Below, in pieces: positions 51,036-61,154 of a stretch of 64,000 nt of DNA. Numbering within the stretch: position 1 is the stretch's first letter; each line of letters begins with the position of its first letter. The notes beneath the pieces were generated by a model. It searched no databases and was not told where the DNA came from. It saw only the letters and a list, made by a program, of their open reading frames with translations. Source of the DNA: Granulosicoccus antarcticus IMCC3135. Lineage in GTDB: Bacteria; Pseudomonadota; Gammaproteobacteria; Granulosicoccales; Granulosicoccaceae. Both the position numbers and the translations under genes were made by a program. The stretch spans positions 6,072,501 through 6,136,500 of the forward strand of contig NZ_CP018632.1 in NCBI RefSeq assembly GCF_002215215.1. Reading direction: 5' to 3'.

Positions 51036-52856
51036 ATGTGCGGAATCATCGCTTATACCGGTAGCAAGGAGGCCAGCTCCATTCTCATAGACGGCCTTCA
51101 CCGTCTGGAATATCGCGGCTATGACTCTGCCGGCATTGCGCTGGTCCATCGCAAACGGATTCGCTGCTGGAAGGCTGCTGGCAAGATATCGATGCTGGAA
51201 CAAGGCTTGCCCGAGACCACGCCGGGCCATTGCGGCATCGGTCATACTCGCTGGGCGACACACGGCGCTCCGACCGATGCGAATGCCCACCCTCATACCG
51301 ATACCGATCTGAGAATTGCTGTCGCTCACAACGGCATCATCGAAAATGCGGACTCTCTGCGTGCACAACTGATTGCTCAAGGTGTCACGTTCAGCTCGGA
51401 GACCGATAGCGAGGTGCTGGCCCACTTGCTGGCCGCATACGACGGCTCGCTTATTGATGCCATGCGCACCGTACTCCCCAAGGTACAGGGTACCTACGGA
51501 CTGGCTGCTATCGATCGCAATGCGCCAGACACGATCGTTGTGGCCCGTCTGGGTAGCCCGGTCATTCTGGGCATCGGCGAAAACGAGATGCTGGCCGCCT
51601 CCGACATGTCTGCGCTGGCCAGACATACACAGGAGATCGTGCACCTGGATGACGGTGAAGTGGCAGAACTGAGCCCCAGGGGTTTTCACGTCACCACCAT
51701 GGATGCCCGTCCCAGTCAGAAGTCCTCAACTCAGCTCTCAGGAGCTCTGGCCGATTACGACAAAGGCGGCTATGCCCACTACCTGCACCGCGAAATACGC
51801 GATCAGGTTGAAGTAGTGCAACGTACCCTCAGCGGCCGACTGGACTTGCGTTTTTCCACCGCTCACCTTGGCGGCCTGAACCTGGCCCCGCGTGATCTGC
51901 TCAATACCCGTCGAATAAAGATTCTGGGCTGTGGCTCTGCCTACTACGCAGGCATGGCCGGAGCTCATATGATCGAAGGACTGGCGCGTCTGCCGGTCAG
52001 TGCCGAACCGGCTGCCGAGTTCCGCTACCGGAACCCGGTAGTGGAGCCGGAGACCTTGTACATCGTGGCCAGTCAGTCGGGGGAGACGTTCGATACATTA
52101 GCCGCATTGCGAGAGATACGACGCAAGGGAGGCTTCGTACTGGGCATTGTCAATAGTGTGGGCAGCACGATTGCACGAGAGGTAGATGGTGGCATCTATA
52201 TGCATGCAGGACCTGAAGTCTCCGTAGCATCGACCAAGGCCTATACCAGCATGCTGACTGTATTCTCCCTTCTTGCCTTGATGCTCGGACGTCTACGAGA
52301 TGTCTCACCACAACGTGGCAGCACCCTGGTGGCAGCTCTGCAGGAACTACCTGACAAGGTCGGTGAGACACTGGCTCTGGAAGACTCCATAGCAGCCATA
52401 GCACCGACACTGATCAAGGCTCACAGCGCTTTCTTTCTGGGTCGCACCGCCTCCTATCCGGTAGCCCTGGAAGGTGCGCAAAAACTCAAGGAAATCTCCT
52501 ATATACATGCTGAGGCCTACCCCGCCTCCGAACTCAAACACGGGCCGCTGGCGTTGATCAGTAGTACAACCCCGTGCATCGTTTTGCTACCTGATGATGA
52601 GTTGCTGACCAAATCTCTGACCTCGCTCGAGGAGATCAGAACACGCGGGGCACCCATCATAAGCCTCACCGATTCCAATCATCCACGCATCCACGAGCTC
52701 AGCGATCAGCTCATAACACTACCGGCCGTAAGCACGCTGCTACAGCCCATCGTGGCAGGCATTGCCTTGCAATTACTGGCCTATCACTGCGCCCTCTTAC
52801 TCGAACGAGACATTGACCAACCGCGCAATCTGGCCAAGAGCGTCACGGTGGAATAA
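51036..52856 (+). CDS. glmS: Glutamine--fructose-6-phosphate aminotransferase (isomerizing)
   Basis: 606 residues. The N-terminal glutaminase has the nucleophilic Cys2 (MCGIIAYTG) and GYDSAGIAL, HTRWATHG, HPHTD and HNGIIEN. Two SIS isomerase domains follow from about 285 (ILGCGSAYYAGMAG, SQSGETFDTL; FLGRTASYPVALEGAQKLKEIS). The C-terminal DQPRNLAKSVTVE is invariant in the family. First committed step to UDP-GlcNAc for peptidoglycan and lipopolysaccharide. No glmU is seen beside it. Confidence 0.97.
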   Translation: MCGIIAYTGSKEASSILIDGLHRLEYRGYDSAGIALVHRKRIRCWKAAGKISMLEQGLPETTPGHCGIGHTRWATHGAPTDANAHPHTDTDLRIAVAHNGIIENADSLRAQLIAQGVTFSSETDSEVLAHLLAAYDGSLIDAMRTVLPKVQGTYGLAAIDRNAPDTIVVARLGSPVILGIGENEMLAASDMSALARHTQEIVHLDDGEVAELSPRGFHVTTMDARPSQKSSTQLSGALADYDKGGYAHYLHREIRDQVEVVQRTLSGRLDLRFSTAHLGGLNLAPRDLLNTRRIKILGCGSAYYAGMAGAHMIEGLARLPVSAEPAAEFRYRNPVVEPETLYIVASQSGETFDTLAALREIRRKGGFVLGIVNSVGSTIAREVDGGIYMHAGPEVSVASTKAYTSMLTVFSLLALMLGRLRDVSPQRGSTLVAALQELPDKVGETLALEDSIAAIAPTLIKAHSAFFLGRTASYPVALEGAQKLKEISYIHAEAYPASELKHGPLALISSTTPCIVLLPDDELLTKSLTSLEEIRTRGAPIISLTDSNHPRIHELSDQLITLPAVSTLLQPIVAGIALQLLAYHCALLLERDIDQPRNLAKSVTVE

Positions 52857-52890
52857 CAACACGCCTGCCCGTGACATGCGCAGCAAATAT

Positions 52891-52907
52891 GGCACCATTC
52901 TGGTGCC
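52891..52907. promoter_or_regulatory. NtrC binding site upstream of urtABCDE
   Basis: GGCACC-ATTCT-GGTGCC is a perfect palindrome and matches the NtrC consensus (GCACC, five bases, GGTGC). A weaker second half-site pair (GCACC, five bases, ATTGC) follows at 52914-52928. The main site is centred about 118 nt before the predicted sigma-54 start point, a typical enhancer distance. Confidence 0.75.
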
Positions 52908-52991
52908 GATAACGCACCATTAAATTGCATCATTGCGGCAATACCCGGTTACATAAAACCCAAGCCATTGAAAACATGAGCTAATTACCAT

Positions 52992-53007
52992 TGGCACAGT
53001 CCCTGTA
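52992..53007 (+). promoter_or_regulatory. Sigma-54-like promoter of urtA
   Basis: TGGCAC at the -24 position is perfect; the -12 element CTGTA departs from TTGCA at two bases. The spacing between the GG and the GT (10 nt) is correct. With the NtrC site upstream this indicates nitrogen-limitation control. The start codon of urtA is about 55 nt downstream of the expected start point. Confidence 0.6.
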
Positions 53008-53071
53008 ATAACAGTACTGATTGTTCATGAAAGAACAACGGATCTGCTAACCATTCAGGGATACATGTCAC

Positions 53072-54370
53072 ATGCTGTTTAAACGAAGCTCTCGTCGATC
53101 AATTCTGGCCATGACCGCAATCGGTCTGACTACTTTGAGCCTGTCGCTGCAGGCGCAGGAAGACACGATCAAGGTCGGAATTCTTCATTCCCTGTCCGGC
53201 ACCATGGCGATCTCGGAAACCACACTCAAAGACACCATGCTGATGCTCATCGAGCAACAGAACGCCAACGGTGGCCTGCTGGGAAAACAACTGGAAGCCG
53301 TTGTTGTCGATCCTGCCTCGGACTGGCCTCTGTTTGCAGAAAAGGCACGTGAGTTGATTGACAAGAATGGTGTCGCTGCCATTTTTGGCGGCTGGACCTC
53401 AGTGTCACGAAAATCAGTATTGCCGGTCATCGAAGAACTCGACAGCCTGATGTTCTACCCGGTTCAGTATGAAGGCGAAGAGTCTTCGAAGAACGTCTTC
53501 TACACCGGCGCCGCTCCCAACCAACAGGCAATCCCTGCGGTCGATTACCTGACAAACGATATCGGTGTCGAGCGCTGGGTACTGGCAGGTACCGATTATG
53601 TCTACCCTCGAACCACCAACAAGATTCTGGAGGCCTATCTGAAAGCCAACGGTGTTGCTGATGAAGACATCATGATCAACTACACCCCTTTCGGCCATTC
53701 AGACTGGCAGTCCATCGTTGCTGATATCAAACGCTTCGGTTCAGAAGGCAAGAAAACCGCTGTTGTATCTACTGTCAACGGCGATGCCAATGTGCCTTTC
53801 TACAAAGAGCTGGGCAATCAGGGTATCTCTGCTGAAGACATCCCGGTTATCGCCTTCTCTGTCGGTGAAGAGGAACTCTCAGGTTTTGATACAGCACCTC
53901 TGGTAGGTCATCTGGCTGCATGGAACTATTTCATGAGTATCGATAGTGAAGCCAATGATGAGTTCATCGACAGCTGGATCGAGTTTACCGGCAACGAAGA
54001 TCGCGTAACCAATGACCCCATGGAAGCTCACTACATCGGCTTCAACATGTGGGTAAAAGCGGTAGAGAAAGCAGGTACAACAGAGTCCGCAGCTGTGCAG
54101 GATGCAATCATCGGTGTTGCCGTACCTAACTTGTCCGGCGGCTACTCGGCCATGATGCCTAACCACCACATCACCAAGCCCGTTCTCATTGGTGAAATCC
54201 AGGATGACGGCCAGTTTCAGGTCGTTTGGGAAACACCCGGTCTGGTAGCCGGTGACGCATGGTCTGACTTTCTGGATAGCTCCAAGGACATTATCTCCGA
54301 CTGGCGTGCACCCTTGTCCTGCGGAAATTACAACGTGACCACCAACGTGTGCTCTGGGCAGAATCTCTAA
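53072..54370 (+). CDS. urtA: Urea ABC transporter, substrate-binding protein
   Basis: 432 residues, periplasmic. Signal peptide to about 28 (GLTTLSLSLQAQED). Type I periplasmic-binding fold; IKVGILHSLSGTMAISETTLKDTMLMLIEQQNANGGLLG by position ~33-70, AAIFGGWTSVSRKSVLPV and MFYPVQYEGEESSKNVFYTGAAPNQQAIPAV are diagnostic of UrtA. First gene of the urt operon; a GC hairpin follows its stop. Confidence 0.96.
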   Translation: MLFKRSSRRSILAMTAIGLTTLSLSLQAQEDTIKVGILHSLSGTMAISETTLKDTMLMLIEQQNANGGLLGKQLEAVVVDPASDWPLFAEKARELIDKNGVAAIFGGWTSVSRKSVLPVIEELDSLMFYPVQYEGEESSKNVFYTGAAPNQQAIPAVDYLTNDIGVERWVLAGTDYVYPRTTNKILEAYLKANGVADEDIMINYTPFGHSDWQSIVADIKRFGSEGKKTAVVSTVNGDANVPFYKELGNQGISAEDIPVIAFSVGEEELSGFDTAPLVGHLAAWNYFMSIDSEANDEFIDSWIEFTGNEDRVTNDPMEAHYIGFNMWVKAVEKAGTTESAAVQDAIIGVAVPNLSGGYSAMMPNHHITKPVLIGEIQDDGQFQVVWETPGLVAGDAWSDFLDSSKDIISDWRAPLSCGNYNVTTNVCSGQNL

Positions 54371-54400
54371 GCTGCGCTAAAGCCGACGCAAGTGTACGAC

Positions 54401-54424
54401 GCCCTGCACCCTGTGGTGCAGGGC
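54401..54424 (+). promoter_or_regulatory. Intercistronic hairpin between urtA and urtB
   Basis: A perfect 10-bp stem (GCCCTGCACC / GGTGCAGGGC) with a CTGT tetraloop, 30 nt after the urtA stop. No U-tract. Likely sets a higher level of binding protein than of permease, like the structure between dctP and dctQ. Confidence 0.65.
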
Positions 54425-54539
54425 TATTAGCCCCAAACTTCCTCACGCGACCTCAACTGACGCCTCTGGCATGCAGCCAGATATCCGGTGTTTTTCTGAC
54501 TTATCAACTCACGGCTCAGAAAGGAAATTCATTACAACT

Positions 54540-56186
54540 ATGGCCCTTTCACCACAATCACGATTTCGCCTGCTCCGACCTTTATTATTACTCTTACCGC
54601 TGGTGTGCTCCCTACTGGCCACAGCAGCCAATGCCGAAGTAAAGAGTGGCATCGACGAGCTTGACGGGCCCTTCACCCAATTTGTCGAAGGCAAGGGTGC
54701 GGATCGCACCAAGGCCCTTGATGCCATCGCCGCGCTGGAGCGCAATGACACACGAGAAGTTCTCGACGGCATCCTGAATGGAGATCTGATGCTTCACAAG
54801 GCTACCGATACCATTGTCTGGGCAAGCCTTGATGGACGAAAATACACCATGCAGTCGCTGGATCGCAGCAAGGATCTGGGCAGCGATACCAAGCGCAAAC
54901 TGTCACGACTGAAGGTAACCAATAGCATCAGGAGCCATCTGCGTAGCCTGATTGCCAGCCTCGGCCTGCGATCTGACAACCCGGTCCAGCGTCTGGCAGC
55001 CATTGACGCCCTGATGGAAACACCAGAACAACTGCCTGATGAGACTCTGACAGAGCTACTCGGCAGCGAATCTGACAAAAAGGTACTTGCCTCGCTGCAT
55101 GCTCTGGAAGCACGCAAACAGGCAATCTCTGATAATCCGGCGACACGGCTTCAGGCTCTCGAGACATTAAAGACAGACCTTTCCGGCAGCAGCCGTTCTC
55201 TGGTCCAGCAAATGGCCGCCACCGACGTTGAGCCATCCGTGCAGGAAGCCGCTGCAAAGGTCGTCATTCGTCAAGCCGAGAAAGTCACCTTCTTTGCCAG
55301 ACTGGAAACTGTTTTCTTCGGACTGAGCCTTGGTTCGGTTCTGGTGCTGGCCGCCATTGGCCTTGCCATCAGCTTCGGGGTCATGGGCGTCATCAACATG
55401 GCCCATGGAGAGTTGATCATGCTGGGTGCCTACTGTGCCTGGGCCATGCAGCAACTCATGCCCAACGCACTGGGGGTCTCCCTGCTGCTTTCAATTCCTG
55501 TCGCTTTTCTATTCACAGGATTAATCGGCATATTCATCGAACGCACCGTTATCCGCTTTCTGTATGGACGCCCACTGGAAACACTGCTTGCCACTTTTGG
55601 TATCAGCCTGATTCTGCAGCAACTGGTGCGAACCTTTATCTCCTCCCAGAACGTACCCGTGGCTAACCCCGAATTCATGAGCGGTGTCGTTGAAATCAAC
55701 AGCGTCTTCAGTCTGACTTCTAACCGTTTGTACATACTTGCATTCTGTTTAGTGGTTTTCTTCCTGCTGTTATCACTGCTCAGATACACACGCTTTGGCC
55801 TGGAAGTACGTGCGGTAAGCCAGAACCGATCCATGGCCAGAGCCATGGGCGTGCGCTCCTCACGTATTGATTCACTGACCTTCGGTCTGGGAGCCGGCAT
55901 CGCCGGCATTGCCGGGGTCGCGCTGTCGCAACTGACCAATGTGGGACCCAACCTGGGTCAGGCCTATATCGTCGACAGCTTCATGGTTGTTGTATTTGGC
56001 GGTGTAGGCAATCTGTGGGGCACACTCATCAGTGGCATGACACTGGGTATAGCCAACAAGATAATGGAGCCATGGGCCGGCGCCATACTGGCGAAAATTC
56101 TGGTGCTGATTTTTCTCATCATGTTCATACAAAAGCGCCCCAGAGGGCTCTTTCCACAACGCGGCCGTGCTGTGGAGGCAGGTTGA
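54540..56186 (+). CDS. urtB: Urea ABC transporter, permease UrtB
   Basis: 548 residues from ATG 54540, followed by a signal peptide (LLLLLPLVCSLLATAANA). Like other UrtB proteins it has a ~230-residue N-terminal periplasmic helical domain before the LivH-type permease core (from about 270: GLSLGSVLVLAAIGLAISFGVMGVINMAHGELIMLGAY by position, GLGAGIAGIAGVALSQL, GVGNLWGTLISG). The next gene starts 1 nt after its stop. Confidence 0.95.
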   Translation: MALSPQSRFRLLRPLLLLLPLVCSLLATAANAEVKSGIDELDGPFTQFVEGKGADRTKALDAIAALERNDTREVLDGILNGDLMLHKATDTIVWASLDGRKYTMQSLDRSKDLGSDTKRKLSRLKVTNSIRSHLRSLIASLGLRSDNPVQRLAAIDALMETPEQLPDETLTELLGSESDKKVLASLHALEARKQAISDNPATRLQALETLKTDLSGSSRSLVQQMAATDVEPSVQEAAAKVVIRQAEKVTFFARLETVFFGLSLGSVLVLAAIGLAISFGVMGVINMAHGELIMLGAYCAWAMQQLMPNALGVSLLLSIPVAFLFTGLIGIFIERTVIRFLYGRPLETLLATFGISLILQQLVRTFISSQNVPVANPEFMSGVVEINSVFSLTSNRLYILAFCLVVFFLLLSLLRYTRFGLEVRAVSQNRSMARAMGVRSSRIDSLTFGLGAGIAGIAGVALSQLTNVGPNLGQAYIVDSFMVVVFGGVGNLWGTLISGMTLGIANKIMEPWAGAILAKILVLIFLIMFIQKRPRGLFPQRGRAVEAG

Positions 56187-56187
56187 A

Positions 56188-57336
56188 ATGACTACTAAAA
56201 CCGTAGAGACCGTAGAGGCTGTGAAAGAAGAAGCCGTAGAAACAGCTGCCCCCAGATCCGCAGGGCGACAACGTGGCAGCCTTGTATTTATCCTGACGCT
56301 GATCGCACTGATCATCGGCGTCTCGATTTGCAACAAGCTACCTGAAGGCCATGCCCTGTATGTCAGCAACTACATGGTGACGTTGCTGGGCAAATACTTG
56401 ACCTATGCGATTCTGGCAGTCGCTGTCGATCTGGTCTGGGGATACCTGGGCATCCTCAGTCTGGGCCATGCAGCCTTCTTTGCACTGGGTGGTTATGTCA
56501 TGGGCATGCACCTGATGCGCCAGATTGGCGATCGTGGTGTTTATGGCAATCCGGACCTTCCCGACTTCATGGTATTTCTCAACTGGACAGAACTACCGTG
56601 GTACTGGACAGGCTTTGACAACTTTGCCTTCACCGCCTTGATGATCCTGCTTGTGCCAGGCCTGCTGGCCTATGTTTTTGGCTGGTTCGCCTTCCGCTCA
56701 CGGGTCAATGGTGTCTACTTGTCTATCATCACTCAGGCTCTGACCTATGCATTGATGCTGGCCTTCTTCCGCAACGAAATGGGCTTTGGTGGCAACAATG
56801 GTTTGACCGATTTTCGCGAACTACTGGGATTCGACCTGCGCTCCAACGATGTCCGACTCGGTCTTTTCATCGCATCCGGCGTCGCCCTACTGCTGACCTA
56901 TTTGTTGTGCGACATGATCCTGCGCTCGCGCCTGGGCAAGGTGGCTGTTGCCATTCGTGATGCTGAGAATCGTACCCGCTTCATTGGCTATCGAGTAGAT
57001 CGCGTCAAACTGGCCCTGTTCGTCTTGTCTGCCATGATTGCCGGTTTAGCCGGAGCCTTGTATGTGCCTCAGGTAGGCATCATCAACCCCGGAGAGTTCT
57101 CGCCGTTGAATTCCATCGAAGTGGTGGTCTGGGTTGCTATCGGCGGTCGCGGCACCCTCTATGGGGCCGTGCTGGGTGCCTTGGGTGTCAACTATGCCAA
57201 GACCTGGTTCACCGGAGCCTTTCCTGAGGCCTGGTTATTTGCCCTGGGCTTGCTGTTCGTCGTGGTGACACTCCTGCTGCCACGTGGAATTGCCGGGCTT
57301 CTACGCTACAAACGATCAACACAGGCGGCCTCATGA
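56188..57336 (+). CDS. urtC: Urea ABC transporter, permease UrtC
   Basis: 382 residues from ATG 56188, with a GGAGGCAGG ribosome binding site; an upstream in-frame codon at 56167 lies inside urtB. LivM-type permease: DLVWGYLGILSLGHAAFFALGGYVMGMHLMRQ by position ~75-105, NGVYLSIITQALTYALMLAFFRNEMGFGGNNGLTDF, and IGGRGTLYGAVLGALGVNY. The N-terminal 30 residues are Glu/Thr-rich. Confidence 0.95.
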   Translation: MTTKTVETVEAVKEEAVETAAPRSAGRQRGSLVFILTLIALIIGVSICNKLPEGHALYVSNYMVTLLGKYLTYAILAVAVDLVWGYLGILSLGHAAFFALGGYVMGMHLMRQIGDRGVYGNPDLPDFMVFLNWTELPWYWTGFDNFAFTALMILLVPGLLAYVFGWFAFRSRVNGVYLSIITQALTYALMLAFFRNEMGFGGNNGLTDFRELLGFDLRSNDVRLGLFIASGVALLLTYLLCDMILRSRLGKVAVAIRDAENRTRFIGYRVDRVKLALFVLSAMIAGLAGALYVPQVGIINPGEFSPLNSIEVVVWVAIGGRGTLYGAVLGALGVNYAKTWFTGAFPEAWLFALGLLFVVVTLLLPRGIAGLLRYKRSTQAAS

Positions 57337-58184
57337 GCAGCAATTCAGCAATGAACCCTCAAGCGGCTTTCCGACGAGATCGCGTCTTCGAATTCCTGAT
57401 TCCCAAGCAGGTGGAGGATCTGGATCTTTCGCATGGAACGGCTCTTTACCTGGAAGACATTTCTGTCAATTTTGATGGCTTCCAGGCCATCAAGGATCTG
57501 AACTTCTACGTCAACACCGGTGAATTGCGTTGCCTGATAGGTCCCAATGGCGCAGGCAAAACAACCTTGATGGATATCGTGACCGGTAAAACCCGGCCTG
57601 ATACCGGAACGGCCTGGTTCGGTCAGAAAATCAACCTGCTACGAATGGATGAAGCTGAAATCGCACAGGCAGGAATTGGCAGAAAATTCCAGAAACCGAC
57701 CGTCTTCGAAAATCTCACTGTTTTCGATAATCTGGAACTCTCCATGGCCGGCACCCGCAAGCTCTGGGCAACCTTCCGTGCCAAGCTGGATAACGAGACC
57801 ATGGATCGTATTGAAGCCATGGCCGATACCATCAATTTACGCCAGCAACTGCATGCCCAGGCAGGTAGCTTGTCGCATGGCCAGAAGCAGTGGCTGGAGA
57901 TCGGCATGCTCATCATGCAAAATCCCGTATTGCTACTGGTTGATGAACCGGCGGCTGGCATGACTCACCAGGAAATGGACAGAACGGTTGAGCTGCTGAG
58001 CAGTCTGGCTGGCGATCATGCCATCGTGGTGGTCGAACATGACATGGACTTTGTCCGCGCCCTGAACTCTCCCGTCACTGTTTTGCATCAGGGTAGCGTG
58101 CTGGCCGAAGGCAGCATGTCTGACATTCAATCGAACGCAGACGTCATGCGCGTCTACCTGGGAACGGAGGATGCCTCATGCTGA
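57333..58184 (+). CDS. urtD: Urea ABC transporter, ATPase UrtD
   Basis: 283 residues, LivG-like. Walker [11 protein letters not shown]-loop region [15 protein letters not shown], signature [15 protein letters not shown] (the [11 protein letters not shown] form is typical of UrtD), Walker [14 protein letters not shown] and H-loop [10 protein letters not shown]. The ~40-residue N-terminal extension is usual. Overlaps urtC by 4 nt and urtE by 7 nt. Confidence 0.96.
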   Translation: MSSNSAMNPQAAFRRDRVFEFLIPKQVEDLDLSHGTALYLEDISVNFDGFQAIKDLNFYVNTGELRCLIGPNGAGKTTLMDIVTGKTRPDTGTAWFGQKINLLRMDEAEIAQAGIGRKFQKPTVFENLTVFDNLELSMAGTRKLWATFRAKLDNETMDRIEAMADTINLRQQLHAQAGSLSHGQKQWLEIGMLIMQNPVLLLVDEPAAGMTHQEMDRTVELLSSLAGDHAIVVVEHDMDFVRALNSPVTVLHQGSVLAEGSMSDIQSNADVMRVYLGTEDASC

Positions 58185-58873
58185 CACTCGACAAACTCAA
58201 TCAGTTTTACGGCTCCTCGCATACGCTAAAAGACCTCAGCCTGACCATCAGACCCGGTGCCTGCACCGTCATCATGGGCAGGAACGGCGTCGGCAAGACA
58301 ACTTTAATGCAATGTGTGACAGGTCTACAGGCGCTCAAGAGTGGCTCGCTTACCCTGTCTGGCAAGGATATTACCAATATCCCCGCTGAAGAGCGGGCCG
58401 CCGCGGGTATCGGCTATGTGCCTCAGGGACGCCAGATATTCCCTCTACTGAGTGTGGAAGAGAATCTGCGTATCGGCTTGCGGGCCAGACGTGATGGCCT
58501 GAAAACCATCCCTGATCTGATCTATGAGCTGTTCCCGGTATTGAAAGAAATGCTGCACCGGCGCGGCGGGGATCTGTCCGGCGGACAACAGCAACAGCTG
58601 GCCATTGGCCGAGCCCTGGTCACCCAGCCAGAACTACTGCTGCTGGATGAACCGACCGAGGGCATTCAGCCCAACGTCGTTCACGACATCGGCACGATCA
58701 TAACGCGACTCAACAAGGAGATTGGCCTGACCGTGGTATTGGTGGAACAAAAGCTGCCCTTTGCCCGACGGGTCGGTGATGACTATGTCTTGATGGACCG
58801 TGGCGAGGTTGTCGCCAACGGTCCGATGGAGGATCTGGGTGAGGATCTGGTCAGGCAATACCTGACCGTCTGA
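58178..58873 (+). CDS. urtE: Urea ABC transporter, ATPase UrtE
   Basis: 231 residues, LivF-like. Walker [32 protein letters not shown], signature [15 protein letters not shown], Walker [16 protein letters not shown]-loop [12 protein letters not shown]. The [13 protein letters not shown] form marks UrtE. Last gene of the operon; no urease or urea amidolyase gene follows. It converges on the acyl-CoA synthetase gene with 16 nt between. Confidence 0.96.
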   Translation: MLTLDKLNQFYGSSHTLKDLSLTIRPGACTVIMGRNGVGKTTLMQCVTGLQALKSGSLTLSGKDITNIPAEERAAAGIGYVPQGRQIFPLLSVEENLRIGLRARRDGLKTIPDLIYELFPVLKEMLHRRGGDLSGGQQQQLAIGRALVTQPELLLLDEPTEGIQPNVVHDIGTIITRLNKEIGLTVVLVEQKLPFARRVGDDYVLMDRGEVVANGPMEDLGEDLVRQYLTV

Positions 58874-58889
58874 GCCCGACAGATCTGCT

Positions 58890-61151
58890 TCAGTTGGCCA
58901 TGTTCTCCTGACGCACCGCCAGAAAGGCGTCGACAGCCGTACAGGCTTTCGCCGTACACAACAATGGATTGATTTCCAGTTCGACCAATCGCTCTCCCAG
59001 CTGCAGGGCTGCCAATTGCACAGATTCGAGTGCATCCAGCAGGCATTCTCGATCCACCGCAGGGCGATTGCGAAAACCATTCAACAACGGCGCACAGCGA
59101 AGACGCTCGAGGCGACGATCCAGCTCATCACGGGATGCCGGAATCAGGCACTGTACCGAATCTGCCAGCACCTCGGTAGCAATGCCACCGGCACCGATGG
59201 TCATCACCAGACCATGCACAGGATCATGGATGACACTGACGAGAAGCTCGACAACCGAGCCTTGGACCTGTTCCTCGATCAGGCAACCACCCGCACAATC
59301 AATCTGCCGGATAGCCCGCTCCAGATCCCGACGATTGTCAATATTCAAGGCGATGGCATTGGCCTCGCTCTTGTGAGCAATACCCAGGCCCTTGGCCACT
59401 ACAGGATAGGTGAACACGGGCGAGGCCTTGTCCAGTGCATGACTCAAACGCAAGGATGAGCGAACATCTGCAAATGACAAACGGATATTCACAGGAACAT
59501 TCACGCCAAAACGACTGAGCCAGCGTTTAGCCGTGCTTTCGTCCAGCTGCCGGGTTGCCGGAGCATCGGCTTCTGCACACTGCACCAGTCCCCAGGCTTT
59601 CTGACTGGCATAACGCGCACTACGGCCCGAACGTGTACTACCGGTACCTTCCACCAGAGAAAGGCCCGCACTCGTGAATGGGACATCCGAATGCTCAGGC
59701 AGCCACACCGGCTCACTGGGTTTGGTAGCATCCGCCATATCAAACCATGCTGCATTGGCCAGGGCTTTCATGCCATCAGCCAGCCCACACAGTGCCACCA
59801 CGTCGTGCGCCATCAGAGATTCGACAACTTCCTCGGGCATATTCTCAGGCAAAGTGGCGACAACGGCCGCCACACCCTGCCAATGACTGGCCACGGCGAC
59901 AAAGGCATCCAGCGCTCGCTGCCAGGAAGGTGCCTCGCAACGATCCGCTCTTGGAAAATCCAGAACCATCAAAGCCACATCTGCCACTGAAGGAAACTGA
60001 TCATTGGCGGAAGTTGTCACACTGGCGGGTGGCTTGCGTATCTGCAACATGGCCGACACCATTGCTTCCATCGCCGCCATGTCGTCCCAGATGACCGTGT
60101 GATAGTCCAGAGGATTAGCCAAGGCAACATTCTCACCCAGCGCCTCACGCAATGACTGTTTTTGAGTCGCCTCCAAGGGTGGAAACTGCAAGCCATGCGA
60201 CAAGCCAGAATCACTGACCAGAGCGGCTTCGCCACCAGAGCAGCTCATCGACAACACCCGATAGCCACCGACCTTGTGCGGCAGATGCAATACTTTCAAG
60301 GTCTCGATGAACTCACCGATACCACGCACCCGCAGCAGTCCCAGACGTTCGATAAACGCGCTGGCTGCCGAATCGTTACCTGACAAGGATCGGGTATGAG
60401 AAATCAATGCAGCTCGAGCCAACGGTGTGACACCGGTTTTCAGAACGATAATCCGCTTGCCCAGGGCACGTGCCCTTGATGCCAGGCTTTCAAAGGCTCG
60501 TATGTCTGAAAAACCTTCTATATGCAGACCCAACGCGGTAACCCGCTCATCTTCCAGTACAGCGATTGCAAGTTCTGCCAGAGAGGTCTGTGCCTGATTG
60601 CCGGCGGTGATCAGATAGGCCACCGGCAGACCCCGCTTCTGCATACTCAGATTGATGGCGATGTTGGATGACTGCGTAATGATGGCCACACCCCGCTTGA
60701 CCGTCTTGCCGCCGTGCACATCGGGCCACATCACAATCTGATCCAGATAGTTGATCAGTCCATAGCAGTTGGGACCGATAACCGGCATGTCGCCGGCCGC
60801 CTCGATCAGACGATCCTGCCGTTTATCGCCATCGCTATCCAGTGCCGCACTCTCACCGAATCCGGATGCGAAACAGATGGCGCCACCTGCCCCCGCATCA
60901 GAGAGTTGCTTGACTATCTCGATGGTACGGTCTTTATTGACACCGATGAAGCAGGCATCAGGCACGCCAGGCAACTCATCGATATTTCGAAAACAACGCT
61001 CCCCAGCCAGGGTTTCACGGGTCGGGTGAACCGGCCAGACATCCCCCTCGAAGCCAGCCTTTCGACATTGCTTGATGACCTCTTCTGCCCAATGCCCTCC
61101 CAGAACTGCAATCGAGCGGGGCTTTAGTAGTCTTCCAAATCTATTGTGCAT
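58890..61151 (-). CDS. ADP-forming acyl-CoA synthetase (acetate--CoA ligase family), fused alpha-beta
   Basis: 753 residues. The N-terminal CoA-binding Rossmann domain (LLKPRSIAVLGG, PVHPTRETLAGERCFRNIDELP) is followed by succinyl-CoA-ligase-like domains with GPNCYGLINY and the phosphohistidine segment ISHTRSLSGND (about residue 255). A C-terminal ATP-grasp domain lies from about 535 (PVVAKGLGIAHKSEANAIALN, GCLIEEQVQGSVVELLVSV, LVELEINPLLCTA). It converts an organic acid, CoA and ATP to acyl-CoA, ADP and phosphate. It lies 3 nt downstream of the TRAP binding-protein gene, so it probably activates the imported acid. Confidence 0.9.
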   Translation of the reverse strand: MHNRFGRLLKPRSIAVLGGHWAEEVIKQCRKAGFEGDVWPVHPTRETLAGERCFRNIDELPGVPDACFIGVNKDRTIEIVKQLSDAGAGGAICFASGFGESAALDSDGDKRQDRLIEAAGDMPVIGPNCYGLINYLDQIVMWPDVHGGKTVKRGVAIITQSSNIAINLSMQKRGLPVAYLITAGNQAQTSLAELAIAVLEDERVTALGLHIEGFSDIRAFESLASRARALGKRIIVLKTGVTPLARAALISHTRSLSGNDSAASAFIERLGLLRVRGIGEFIETLKVLHLPHKVGGYRVLSMSCSGGEAALVSDSGLSHGLQFPPLEATQKQSLREALGENVALANPLDYHTVIWDDMAAMEAMVSAMLQIRKPPASVTTSANDQFPSVADVALMVLDFPRADRCEAPSWQRALDAFVAVASHWQGVAAVVATLPENMPEEVVESLMAHDVVALCGLADGMKALANAAWFDMADATKPSEPVWLPEHSDVPFTSAGLSLVEGTGSTRSGRSARYASQKAWGLVQCAEADAPATRQLDESTAKRWLSRFGVNVPVNIRLSFADVRSSLRLSHALDKASPVFTYPVVAKGLGIAHKSEANAIALNIDNRRDLERAIRQIDCAGGCLIEEQVQGSVVELLVSVIHDPVHGLVMTIGAGGIATEVLADSVQCLIPASRDELDRRLERLRCAPLLNGFRNRPAVDRECLLDALESVQLAALQLGERLVELEINPLLCTAKACTAVDAFLAVRQENMAN

Positions 61152-61154
61152 TTT

